Shown: piece by piece, positions 7,772 through 14,546 of the stretch
Layout of the letters: every line of letters starts with the position of its first letter
Numbering within the stretch: position 1 is the first letter of the stretch
DNA from: Ruminococcus sp.
Lineage (GTDB): Bacteria > Bacillota > Clostridia > Oscillospirales > Ruminococcaceae
Assembly (NCBI GenBank): GCA_019417865.1
Contig: DYCW01000373.1
Span: 1-18,550, forward strand
Length of the DNA stretch: 18,550 nucleotides
Direction of reading: 5' to 3'
Notes under the pieces: generated by a model
Told to the model about the DNA's origin: nothing
The model's input: the letters and a program-made list of their open reading frames with translations, nothing else
The model's database searches: none
Position numbers and translations under genes: made by a program

Positions 7772-8635
7772 ATGAGAAAAAAATCAAGTATTATTTCAAC
7801 CATTTTACTAATTATCATATTACTGGTGGGGCTCTCCGTAATGCTGTACCCAACCATCAGCGACTGGTGGAATTCCAAAACGCAATCCCGTGCCATTGCC
7901 ACCTATAGTCAGGCAGTCGAACAAATGGACGACAGTGAGACCCAGCTCTTATTACAGCAGGCAAAGGACTACAACGAAATCCTCTACCACCTGCCAACCC
8001 CGTTTTCCAACGCTGACCAGATTGGCGGCTATGATGACCTTTTAAATATCTCTGGTACGGGGATTATGGGGTATATTACGATTCCCGTGATTCATGTAGA
8101 GCTGCCGATTTACCACGGCACGAGTGAGGAAGTCCTCAATATTGCTGCCGGACATCTGAAAGGCTCGTCCCTTCCGGTTGGCGGTGTCAATACCCACGCT
8201 GTCATTTCTGCCCACAGAGGACTGCCCTCTGCAAAGCTGTTTACCGATATTGACCAGCTTGTGGTGGGTGATACCTTTACTGTTACGGTGCTGGATCAGG
8301 TTCTGACCTATGAGGTGGAGGAAATCCGCATTATTCTGCCGGAAGAAGTTGAAAACCTCTATATCGAACCCGAACGGGATATGGTCACGCTGATGACCTG
8401 TACGCCTTACGGTGTCAATTCCCATCGTCTGCTGATTCGCTCCAGACGAATTGAAACCAAATATCAGTCTCATGCAACGGTTTCCGCAGATGCTGTGCAG
8501 CTTGACCCCATGCTGGTCGTGCCTTGTCTTTCTGCTCCGCTGCTGGTGGGCTTATTTGTTTTCTGGGGTATGAGCGGTAAACAGAAAAAACGGAAATTCC
8601 CACACGAAGATCCGCTTTCCGTATTAAAACAATGA
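7772..8635 (+). CDS. srtC: Class C (pilus-polymerising) sortase
   Basis: A 287-residue membrane transpeptidase predicted to cut LPXTG pilins between Thr and Gly and link them through a pilin lysine outside the membrane. An N-terminal transmembrane helix (about 7-26) is followed by the extended N-terminal region, the beta-barrel catalytic domain (about 95-232), and a second hydrophobic helix (about 247-268) with basic tail; two membrane segments are characteristic of class C. Catalytic residues: His148 (SAHRG), Cys210 (TLMTCTPYG) and Arg219 (NSHRLL). The lid that normally reads DP(F/W/Y) here reads TPF (76-78), so the lid Asp is missing. GGGAG lies 6 nt before the ATG. Position directly after the backbone pilin supports a polymerase role. 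Class is confident; the exact paralogue number is not. Confidence 0.93.
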   Translation: MRKKSSIISTILLIIILLVGLSVMLYPTISDWWNSKTQSRAIATYSQAVEQMDDSETQLLLQQAKDYNEILYHLPTPFSNADQIGGYDDLLNISGTGIMGYITIPVIHVELPIYHGTSEEVLNIAAGHLKGSSLPVGGVNTHAVISAHRGLPSAKLFTDIDQLVVGDTFTVTVLDQVLTYEVEEIRIILPEEVENLYIEPERDMVTLMTCTPYGVNSHRLLIRSRRIETKYQSHATVSADAVQLDPMLVVPCLSAPLLVGLFVFWGMSGKQKKRKFPHEDPLSVLKQ

Positions 8636-8656
8636 GAAGAATCCGAAAGATGGTGA

Positions 8657-9781
8657 GTGAATGTGCGAATGATGCAAAGAAAATGTGTTTCCCGAATTGC
8701 CTATAGTGCAGCAGCCTTGATATTTTTCCTCTGCTTCTGGCTGAAACCAATCCCTTCCGCTGCCGCAGCAGATGGAACGTTGACGTTGATTTGTAAGGAA
8801 CAGGATACGGTCTTGCCGGATATGCCTTGGAAACTCTATCGTGTCGGAGATTACGACGCAAATGGCGAATTGATACTAGGCGGCGATTTTGCCGGCTATC
8901 CGGTCAGCGGAAAGCTTGATACGACGGCTGCAGTACAGGATGCTGCGGACACATTGGCAAATTTGGCTGCGGTCGATCCCATCAAACCGCTTGCAACTGG
9001 GAAAACAGATGCCAATGGTGCTGTTTCGTTTGCACCGCTGGAAACCGGTGCCTATCTCATTACCGGAAAACCTGTCGTAGTCGGTGAGAAACGGTATATT
9101 CCAGCTCCGGCACTGCTCCATTTGACAACAGAGGAAGGCAGTACCACCTTTAACTGGAATGCCTATCCCAAGTTTACAGTAAGACCATTTCAGACTTCCT
9201 CCTCTGTCATGTATACATTGAATAAAATCTGGATGCATGATGAAAATCAGATGTCAGATCGTCCGGCAGACTTGCTGATTCAGTTGTATTGTAATGATCA
9301 GATGATGAGAGAAGTCACCTTGAATGCAGAGAATAACTGGTCGTATTCCTGGGAAGCAAGCGAATTGGATGAATGGCATGTGAAAGAAGTATTTGTGCCG
9401 GACAATTATCAAGTCGTGTATAAGCAGAATGAAACGCAGTTTTTGATTGTAAATTCACACAATGATACTGGTTCAGGGACATTGACGTCTTCTACTACGA
9501 CAGAAACAACGACAACGGAAACCACTACCACAAGCAGTGATACCATAACAGAAACAACACTGACCAGTACAGCAACTACGACAACAATGAGCAGTACGAC
9601 CCTTACCAGTACGACTTCCAGTACAATGCGTAGTACAACCGCAGCAACGACGAATACAACTACTACGACCACTACAAAACTTCCAGCAACCGGACAGCTT
9701 TGGTGGCCGGTACCTTGTATGGCAGCCGGTGGATTGGTCTTGCTGGGTGTTGGCTGGCGGATGGATAAAAAAGAGGATTGA
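8657..9781 (+). CDS. Ancillary/basal pilin with Cna_B domain, Thr-rich stalk and LPATG anchor
   Basis: A 374-residue secreted surface protein. A signal peptide (about 1-38, hydrophobic core AALIFFLCFW) precedes a SpaA/prealbumin-like domain (about 39-175) ending in Y170-P171-K172, a YPK pilin motif. A Cna_B-like domain follows (about 182-270), with TLNKIW supplying the first-strand Lys and IVNSHN the last-strand Asn. Residues 275-341 are almost pure Thr/Ser with scattered Glu, a probable glycosylated stalk; then LPATG (342-346), a hydrophobic helix and a basic tail with acidic end. The GTG at 8657 starts the longest frame; ATGs at 8669 and 8672 give the same signal peptide and cannot be excluded, since no ribosome site is clear. 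It lies 21 nt after the class C sortase and 3 nt before a second sortase. A wall-anchoring minor pilin is the best inference from size, single Cna_B domain and neighbours. Confidence 0.85.
   Translation: MNVRMMQRKCVSRIAYSAAALIFFLCFWLKPIPSAAAADGTLTLICKEQDTVLPDMPWKLYRVGDYDANGELILGGDFAGYPVSGKLDTTAAVQDAADTLANLAAVDPIKPLATGKTDANGAVSFAPLETGAYLITGKPVVVGEKRYIPAPALLHLTTEEGSTTFNWNAYPKFTVRPFQTSSSVMYTLNKIWMHDENQMSDRPADLLIQLYCNDQMMREVTLNAENNWSYSWEASELDEWHVKEVFVPDNYQVVYKQNETQFLIVNSHNDTGSGTLTSSTTTETTTTETTTTSSDTITETTLTSTATTTTMSSTTLTSTTSSTMRSTTAATTNTTTTTTTKLPATGQLWWPVPCMAAGGLVLLGVGWRMDKKED
9479..9679 (+). repeat. Degenerate ACN (Thr codon) low-complexity tract
   Basis: About 200 bp of mostly ACA, ACG, ACC and ACT codons broken by AGT/TCT and a few GAA codons encodes the Thr/Ser stalk. 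Copies are degenerate rather than identical, so slipped-strand length change is possible but not as likely as in a perfect microsatellite. The opposite strand reads as an artefactual poly-valine frame. Confidence 0.8.
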
Positions 9782-9784
9782 TGC

Positions 9785-10558
9785 ATGAAAAGATGGAAAG
9801 CAGGACATTATGTAATGCTGGCGGGGGCAGTGTTGCTGATAGCAGCACTGTCTCTTGCTGTCTGGAATTGGTATGAGAGCAGCCGCAGCGGAGAAGTTGC
9901 GGCAGAAATTCGAGAGGAACTGAAGTCGGCACTGTCTGCGGAACAAATGCCGGATGGTGGAAATTCATTATTCTCCACAACCGTTGTTTCCATACAGACG
10001 CAGCAGACGACTACGACGGTGCAACCCTTCTACACGGATACAGCGGGTTCTGTGATCGCTGTTGAAAATGCTGCACCGCAGACGACAACTCGACCCGTTA
10101 TTGCAGATGCTTGGGAGGCTTATACAACAGAAGGTTCTTTTTATATGGCGGATGCTGGTGAGACATGGTGTGAGATTGATGGTGAGTGGTATATTGGATT
10201 GCTTTCTATCCCATCTTTGCAGATAGAATTGCCAATCTTTGACCACTATGTGTACGACCAGCTGCGTTATACCCCCTGTCGGTATGCTGGAAGTTATCTG
10301 ACAGATGATCTGATTATTGCAGCCCATAATTACAGTACGCATTTCGGAAAAATTCGGCAGCTGGATAGCGGCGACGTTGTGGATTTTACGGACATGGCAG
10401 GAAATGTGTATCATTATCAGGTGATGCAGACGGAAATTTTATCAGATACTGCAACGGTTGAAATGGAGGCAGGTGACTGGGATTTGACTTTATTTACCTG
10501 TACGCTTAGCGGTGCAGAGCGTGTGACAGTACGCTGCGATCGGATAACCCCGCAATGA
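9785..10558 (+). CDS. Second sortase (single membrane helix, Thr-rich linker)
   Basis: A 257-residue sortase with an N-terminal membrane anchor (about 10-28), a long low-complexity extracellular linker (about 30-115) that includes a TTTT run and a second Thr cluster, and a C-terminal catalytic domain starting near YIGLLSIPSLQIELPI. Catalytic residues: His181 (AAHNYS), Cys239 (TLFTCTLSG) and Arg246 or a nearby Arg (AERVTVR). There is no C-terminal membrane helix, which separates it from the class C enzyme upstream. Subclass is uncertain; it may be class B- or D/E-like. The ATG is 3 nt after the stop of the LPATG protein, so the two are translationally linked. The likely job is to attach that protein, or the finished pilus through it, to the wall. 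A strong terminator follows. Confidence 0.85.
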   Translation: MKRWKAGHYVMLAGAVLLIAALSLAVWNWYESSRSGEVAAEIREELKSALSAEQMPDGGNSLFSTTVVSIQTQQTTTTVQPFYTDTAGSVIAVENAAPQTTTRPVIADAWEAYTTEGSFYMADAGETWCEIDGEWYIGLLSIPSLQIELPIFDHYVYDQLRYTPCRYAGSYLTDDLIIAAHNYSTHFGKIRQLDSGDVVDFTDMAGNVYHYQVMQTEILSDTATVEMEAGDWDLTLFTCTLSGAERVTVRCDRITPQ

Positions 10559-10572
10559 AATTGCATAGGATA

Positions 10573-10616
10573 AAAACGTCATGCCTGGAATAAAACAGGA
10601 ATGACGTTTTATTTTT
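10573..10616 (+). terminator. Intrinsic terminator closing the pilus operon
   Basis: AAAACGTCAT (10573-10582) pairs with ATGACGTTTT (10601-10610); an inner CCTG/CAGG pair (10584-10587 with 10596-10599) extends the stem, and ATTTTT follows. The A-run before the stem would also serve the opposite strand. It starts 14 nt after the second sortase stop. Confidence 0.88.
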
Positions 10617-10642
10617 CGAGAATGTTAATTTTTTATACTTTG

Positions 10643-10671
10643 TTGTGTTTTTGCAGAAAATATGCTATAAT
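10643..10671 (+). promoter_or_regulatory. Extended -10 promoter for the membrane-protein pair
   Basis: TTGTGT (10643-10648), 17-bp spacer, TATAAT (10666-10671) with TGC directly before it (extended -10). It sits just after the pilus terminator, so the downstream pair is transcribed separately. Confidence 0.75.
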
Positions 10672-10748
10672 GTCTTATTACACACAGTGCAGCAGCACAA
10701 TGAAAATGAGGGATGTAGGAAACGGGGCAAGTGGAAAGGAGTATGCAT

Positions 10749-11399
10749 ATGCAGTCTACATGGTTGGATCGATTGGAACGTAAAATTGGACGGTTTTCCA
10801 TTCCCAATTTGATGAATTTGATTTTAGTGGGAATGGCAGTGGTGTTTGTATCAGATTTGTTTCTCTTTGTACAATATGACATTACGCTCTCACAATATCT
10901 TTACTTTGATCGCAATGCCATCTTTCATGGTGAGGTTTGGCGAATTTTATCGTTTTTATTTATTCCAATGGATTCCAGTCCGCTCTGGATTTTGTTTTCC
11001 ATGTATTTTTATTGGCTGATTGGAAACGGCTTGGAGCGGCAATGGGGGAGTTTTCGTTTTAATGTTTTCTATTTTTGCGGTATCATCGGAACCATTTTAT
11101 CTGGTTTGATCACTGGCTATGTTGGCAATACCTATTTAAATTTTTCGTTATTTCTGGCATTTGCTTTGCTCTATCCGGATTTTCAGGTGATGCTGTTTTT
11201 TATTTTACCGGTTAAAATGAAATGGTTGGCATGGCTGGATGTTGCCTTTTTGCTGATAGAATTTATTATGACCAACTGGTCAGGACGGCTTTCCATTTTG
11301 TTTGCATTTGCAAATATTCTACTGTTTTTCGGCAAAGATTTCTGGCAGTTTTTTCAAAATCAATACCGCCGGTATCAGTACCGAAGAAAAATGAAATGA
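10749..11399 (+). CDS. Rhomboid-fold integral membrane protein, probably not a protease
   Basis: A 216-residue protein with about six hydrophobic segments. The ATG at 10749 is chosen because AAAGGAG (10735-10741) lies 7 nt upstream; the GTG at 10731 overlaps that ribosome site. The segment GEVWRILSFLFIP, the GNGLERQWGS loop and LYPDFQVMLFFILPVKMKWLAW match the texture of the rhomboid family (loop 1, TM2-TM3 and the P-x-K-x-x-W region). The GxSG serine motif is replaced by NFSLF, and the last helix (LFAFANILLFFG) has no catalytic His. A rhomboid-like pseudoenzyme, perhaps in membrane-protein handling, is the best description; function is unknown. The next gene begins 9 nt later, so they form an operon. 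Confidence 0.75.
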   Translation: MQSTWLDRLERKIGRFSIPNLMNLILVGMAVVFVSDLFLFVQYDITLSQYLYFDRNAIFHGEVWRILSFLFIPMDSSPLWILFSMYFYWLIGNGLERQWGSFRFNVFYFCGIIGTILSGLITGYVGNTYLNFSLFLAFALLYPDFQVMLFFILPVKMKWLAWLDVAFLLIEFIMTNWSGRLSILFAFANILLFFGKDFWQFFQNQYRRYQYRRKMK

Positions 11400-11408
11400 G
11401 GCGTATCT

Positions 11409-12557
11409 ATGAAACAATGGAAACGAAAAGCCTTTGCAGCAGTTCTTTTTATTGCTGCGATTTTTCTCATTCTTGCGAATTTTAAAGAGGCATCTTCTGC
11501 ATTTTCGTTCTTGTTTGAACTGATTCAACCGGTTTTGGTTGGCGGTATCATGGCATTCTTTCTGTACATTCCTATGAATGGATATCGAAAATTGTTGCAA
11601 AAACATGCGAAAAAACAGCATAGTGAACGTTTTTGGGACACCATCAGTTTAATTTTGACGCTGCTTTCTGTTGTGATTGTGTTGACAGCAGTTTGTGTCA
11701 TTGTGATTCCAGCATTGGTGCAGTCTATCAGAGATATTTACAGTAAAGTGCAGATTAATTTACCGAAGTGGCTGAACCAACTGGCCGCTTATGGAATAGA
11801 TACGGCTTTATTGGAAACATGGCTGAAGAATGCCGAACAGGGACAATTGCTGCAAAAACTGCTTGTTGGCGTCGGCAACTGGGTACCAACTATTTTTTCT
11901 GCCGCTGCCAGCACTGTCAGTGTGGTGATAAATGGTGTAGTTGGGTTTATTCTTGCCATTTACCTTTTGCTGGAGAAGAATAAAATTGGCAGGCAGCTAA
12001 ACAAACTGATAACTGCAAATCTGCAAAAAAAGACTTGTCAGAAAATCAAAGATACCTGTCAGTTGATTTATCAGACGTTTCGCAACTTTCTGTGTGGGCA
12101 GTGTTTGGAAGCGGTGATTCTGGGAATCTTGATGTTCCTTGCTTTTGCGGTTTGCGGCATATCTTATTCGGGTTTGATTGGAGTGCTGACGGCAATTTGT
12201 TCGTTCATTCCATTCGTAGGAGCATTTCTGGCATGTTGTACGGGTGCGTTACTGAATTTGATGATTGATCCCTGGAAAGCTGTACTTTGTATTTTAATTT
12301 ATCTCGTGGTACAATTTGTTGAAGGGCATTTTATCTATCCAAAAGTAGTTGGAAACTCGGTTGGACTCTCTTCTTTCTGGGTGTTGGTTGCCGTGTTGGT
12401 TGGACAGAATTTGTTCGGCGTATTTGGAATGATTCTCTTTATCCCGCTGACATCTGTTATCTATACGCTTCTGAAAAATGATACCAATAAAAAGCTGCAT
12501 CAACAGGAGGAGACAATGCAGGCATCCTCGAATTTGTTGCAGGATGAAGAGGTTTGA
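11409..12557 (+). CDS. AI-2E family (PerM/TqsA-like) transporter
   Basis: A 382-residue polytopic membrane protein of the AI-2 exporter superfamily (COG0628 type). Seen: N-terminal hydrophobic hairpins (about 8-27 and 33-57), a long cytoplasmic/amphipathic middle (about 100-160, with LPKWLNQLAAYGID), and the conserved C-terminal part with CSFIPFVGAFLACCTGALL and VEGHFIYPKVVGNSVGLSS, then LFGVFGMILFIPLTSVIYTLL. Members move diverse substrates, including autoinducer-2, ions or osmolytes; the substrate here is not predictable. TGAGG precedes the ATG by 7 nt. The upstream membrane protein ends 9 nt before. The short Glu-rich C-terminal tail is cytoplasmic by family topology. Confidence 0.9.
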   Translation: MKQWKRKAFAAVLFIAAIFLILANFKEASSAFSFLFELIQPVLVGGIMAFFLYIPMNGYRKLLQKHAKKQHSERFWDTISLILTLLSVVIVLTAVCVIVIPALVQSIRDIYSKVQINLPKWLNQLAAYGIDTALLETWLKNAEQGQLLQKLLVGVGNWVPTIFSAAASTVSVVINGVVGFILAIYLLLEKNKIGRQLNKLITANLQKKTCQKIKDTCQLIYQTFRNFLCGQCLEAVILGILMFLAFAVCGISYSGLIGVLTAICSFIPFVGAFLACCTGALLNLMIDPWKAVLCILIYLVVQFVEGHFIYPKVVGNSVGLSSFWVLVAVLVGQNLFGVFGMILFIPLTSVIYTLLKNDTNKKLHQQEETMQASSNLLQDEEV

Positions 12558-12602
12558 TGGATGATTATAGCTACCTATAAAAGATCGTTTTGAATGAGAG
12601 AT

Positions 12603-12629
12603 CCGCTGCACAGCTGTGCAGCGGCTTTT
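12603..12629 (+). terminator. Intrinsic terminator after the AI-2E transporter
   Basis: CCGCTGCACAG followed directly by CTGTGCAGCGG (12603-12624) is a perfect 22-bp palindrome, folding as a GC-rich hairpin, followed by CTTTT. It separates the membrane-protein pair from the housekeeping operon. Confidence 0.85.
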
Positions 12630-12687
12630 CTGTTGCCGATGGGGCGGTTCAGGAAAATGCATTTGCGTGATATTTTCAGGAATAGCC

Positions 12688-12716
12688 TTGATTTTTTTCA
12701 TGAAAAATGCTATAAT
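12688..12716 (+). promoter_or_regulatory. Extended -10 promoter of the yicC-gmk-rpoZ-priA-def-fmt operon
   Basis: TTGATT (12688-12693), 17-bp spacer, TATAAT (12711-12716) preceded by TGC. Predicted start near 12722 gives a leader of about 109 nt. A small hairpin CAGGAA-TGGCG-TTCCTG (12782-12798) occupies the leader; no riboswitch is recognised. Confidence 0.78.
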
Positions 12717-12830
12717 AGTAAATTATACATAACAGCCGGAGTGTCTGCCTGATAGCAGCAGATTCTGGACTGTGACAGCAGCAGGAATGGCGTTCCTGTT
12801 ACAATTTTATGCAGAAATGAGGGCATCAGT

Positions 12831-13709
12831 TTGATCAAAAGTATGACCGGCTTCGGAAGGGGGCATTTTTTGGCAGACGGCGTAGATATTCTGGCGGAAG
12901 TGCGTTCCGTCAATCATCGCTTTCTGGAGTGTACGGTACGGTTGCCGAGGGCATATGCTTTTCTGGAAGAACGAGTGAAAAAATGCGTACAGCAGACAGC
13001 TGCAAGAGGCAAAATTGAGGTGAACCTTACGATACAGCTTCCAAGTTCTGCTGACAGTACAGTGGCTGTCAATCTGGAGATGGCAAATGCCTATTGTCTG
13101 GCTCTACGGGAAGCGAATAAAACGCTGCAATTGCAGGATGATTTGACACTTTCCACATTGCTTCGTTTGCCGGATGTCTGTACGGTACAAAAGCTGCCGA
13201 TGGAAGAGGATGTGATTTGGCAGGAGACTGAAGTGGCATTGCAGGAGGCCTTACAGCAGTTCCTGACCATGCGACAGACCGAAGGGGAAAAGCTGCGGCA
13301 GGATGTGCAGCTTCGCTTGCAAAAAATCACGGAAAACCTAACGATTATAGAAGCAGCAGCCCCCGCCATGCAGCAGAAATATTATGACCGTCTGTATCAA
13401 AAATTAGTGGCTCTTTTGGAAGAACAATCCATTGATACCCAGCGGCTGGTGACAGAGGCAGCTGTATTTGCAGAAAAGGTGGCGATTGATGAGGAGACAG
13501 TTCGTTTGCGTAGCCATTTACAGCAGTGCGAACAGCTTCTATCAGTTGAAGAGCCAGTCGGCAGAAAATTGGATTTTCTGGTACAAGAGATGAATCGGGA
13601 GGTCAATACCATTGGCTCCAAGGCACAGAATCTGGACATCACAAAACTTGTGGTGGAGATGAAGTCCGAGATTGAAAAGATACGGGAACAAATTCAGAAT
13701 ATTGAGTAG
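12831..13709 (+). CDS. yicC: YicC/YloC family endoribonuclease
   Basis: A 292-residue protein of the YicC family (COG1561); the E. coli member is an endoribonuclease acting on small RNAs. The start is TTG at 12831, with GAGGG (12819-12823) 7 nt before it; it restores the conserved N-terminus MIKSMTGFGRG, whereas the in-frame ATG at 12843 would cut off MIKS. The C-terminal family signature is intact: DFLVQEMNREVNTIGSKAQN and a final helix rich in Lys and Glu. The middle is predicted mostly helical and Gln-rich. Length is normal for the family. It heads an operon and ends 19 nt before gmk; remA, often between them in Firmicutes, is absent. The TTG start suggests moderate expression. Confidence 0.93.
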   Translation: MIKSMTGFGRGHFLADGVDILAEVRSVNHRFLECTVRLPRAYAFLEERVKKCVQQTAARGKIEVNLTIQLPSSADSTVAVNLEMANAYCLALREANKTLQLQDDLTLSTLLRLPDVCTVQKLPMEEDVIWQETEVALQEALQQFLTMRQTEGEKLRQDVQLRLQKITENLTIIEAAAPAMQQKYYDRLYQKLVALLEEQSIDTQRLVTEAAVFAEKVAIDEETVRLRSHLQQCEQLLSVEEPVGRKLDFLVQEMNREVNTIGSKAQNLDITKLVVEMKSEIEKIREQIQNIE

Positions 13710-13728
13710 AAAGGCAGGTACTTTTGCA

Positions 13729-14331
13729 ATGCAGAAAGGATTATTGCTGGTCGTTTCCGGTCCGTCTGGGTGTGGAAAGGGAACTGTTTTAAAAGAGGTT
13801 ATGAAGAAACAGGATTTATATTATTCTGTTTCCATGACCACACGTGAACCGAGAGAAGGGGAAGTGGATGGTGTGCACTATCATTTCATTTCTAAAGAAC
13901 AGTTTGAAATGATGATTGCACAGAACGGCGTACTAGAACACGCAGAATATTGTGGCAACTATTATGGCACGCCGAGGGAAGCAGTAGAAGCAATGCGGAA
14001 TGAGGGAAAAGATGTTATACTGGAAATCGAAGTAGTCGGTGCCGCACAGGTGCGGCAGAATTGTCCGGATGCTGTTTTTATTTTCATTGCACCGCCCAGT
14101 ATGAGGGAATTGGAACACCGTTTGCTTGGACGTGGTACAGAAGAAGGTGTTGTTGTTCAAAAACGGTTAGAAAAAGCAAGAGAAGAACTCTTGTATGCAC
14201 CAAAATATGATTATCTTGTCGTGAATGATAGCGTAGAAGAGGCAGCAACAGACATCTTACAAATTATTGCTGCGGAGCAGATTCGTCATAGAAACAAAGA
14301 AGAAAAAGTGAAAGAGGTATTAGAATCATGA
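13729..14331 (+). CDS. gmk: Guanylate kinase
   Basis: A 200-residue cytosolic enzyme that phosphorylates GMP to GDP with ATP. The P-loop is GPSGCGKGT (11-19); the GMP-binding segment SMTTREPREGEVDGVHYHF and YGTPREAVEA follow, then EIEVVGAAQV and the lid FIAPPSMRELEHRLLGRGTE. The start is the ATG at 13729, which places the P-loop at the normal distance from the N-terminus; an upstream in-frame extension overlapping yicC is rejected. AAAGGCAGG precedes it. The stop overlaps the rpoZ start (ATGA), so the two are translationally coupled. Confidence 0.97.
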   Translation: MQKGLLLVVSGPSGCGKGTVLKEVMKKQDLYYSVSMTTREPREGEVDGVHYHFISKEQFEMMIAQNGVLEHAEYCGNYYGTPREAVEAMRNEGKDVILEIEVVGAAQVRQNCPDAVFIFIAPPSMRELEHRLLGRGTEEGVVVQKRLEKAREELLYAPKYDYLVVNDSVEEAATDILQIIAAEQIRHRNKEEKVKEVLES

Positions 14332-14543
14332 GTATGTTAAGACCATCCTTGAATCAGTTGATAAACAAAAATGAAAGCTGCTATTCTGTTGTAGTTGGCA
14401 TTGCCAAGCGTGCAAGAGAAATTGCAGACGAGCTGTATGAGCAGAAGAAAACACTGGAGGAAAAGCCGGTGCAGACAGCAGTTGACGAATTGAATGCTGG
14501 AAAGTATCGGATTATTGAAAGCGAGAATTTGAATCATAATTAA
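14328..14543 (+). CDS. rpoZ: RNA polymerase omega subunit
   Basis: A 71-residue subunit that helps beta-prime fold and join RNA polymerase. It shows the family core: MLRPSLNQLI, YSVVVGIAKRARE and a Glu/Lys-rich helix, with KPVQTAVDELNAGKYRI at the end. The ATG at 14328 overlaps the gmk stop and is 10 nt after AAAGAGG; a second ATG at 14334 is possible but too far from that site. Size is typical. priA begins 3 nt after its stop; coaBC, which often lies between them in Firmicutes, is missing. Confidence 0.95.
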   Translation: MSMLRPSLNQLINKNESCYSVVVGIAKRAREIADELYEQKKTLEEKPVQTAVDELNAGKYRIIESENLNHN

Positions 14544-14546
14544 GCG

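Noticed and set aside
9409..9786. Minus-strand reading frame rich in valine
   Set aside because: It is the reverse complement of the Thr-codon stalk; poly-Val runs are an artefact.
13672..13728. N-terminal extension of guanylate kinase overlapping yicC
   Set aside because: The P-loop would sit about 30 residues in rather than near the start; no ribosome site.
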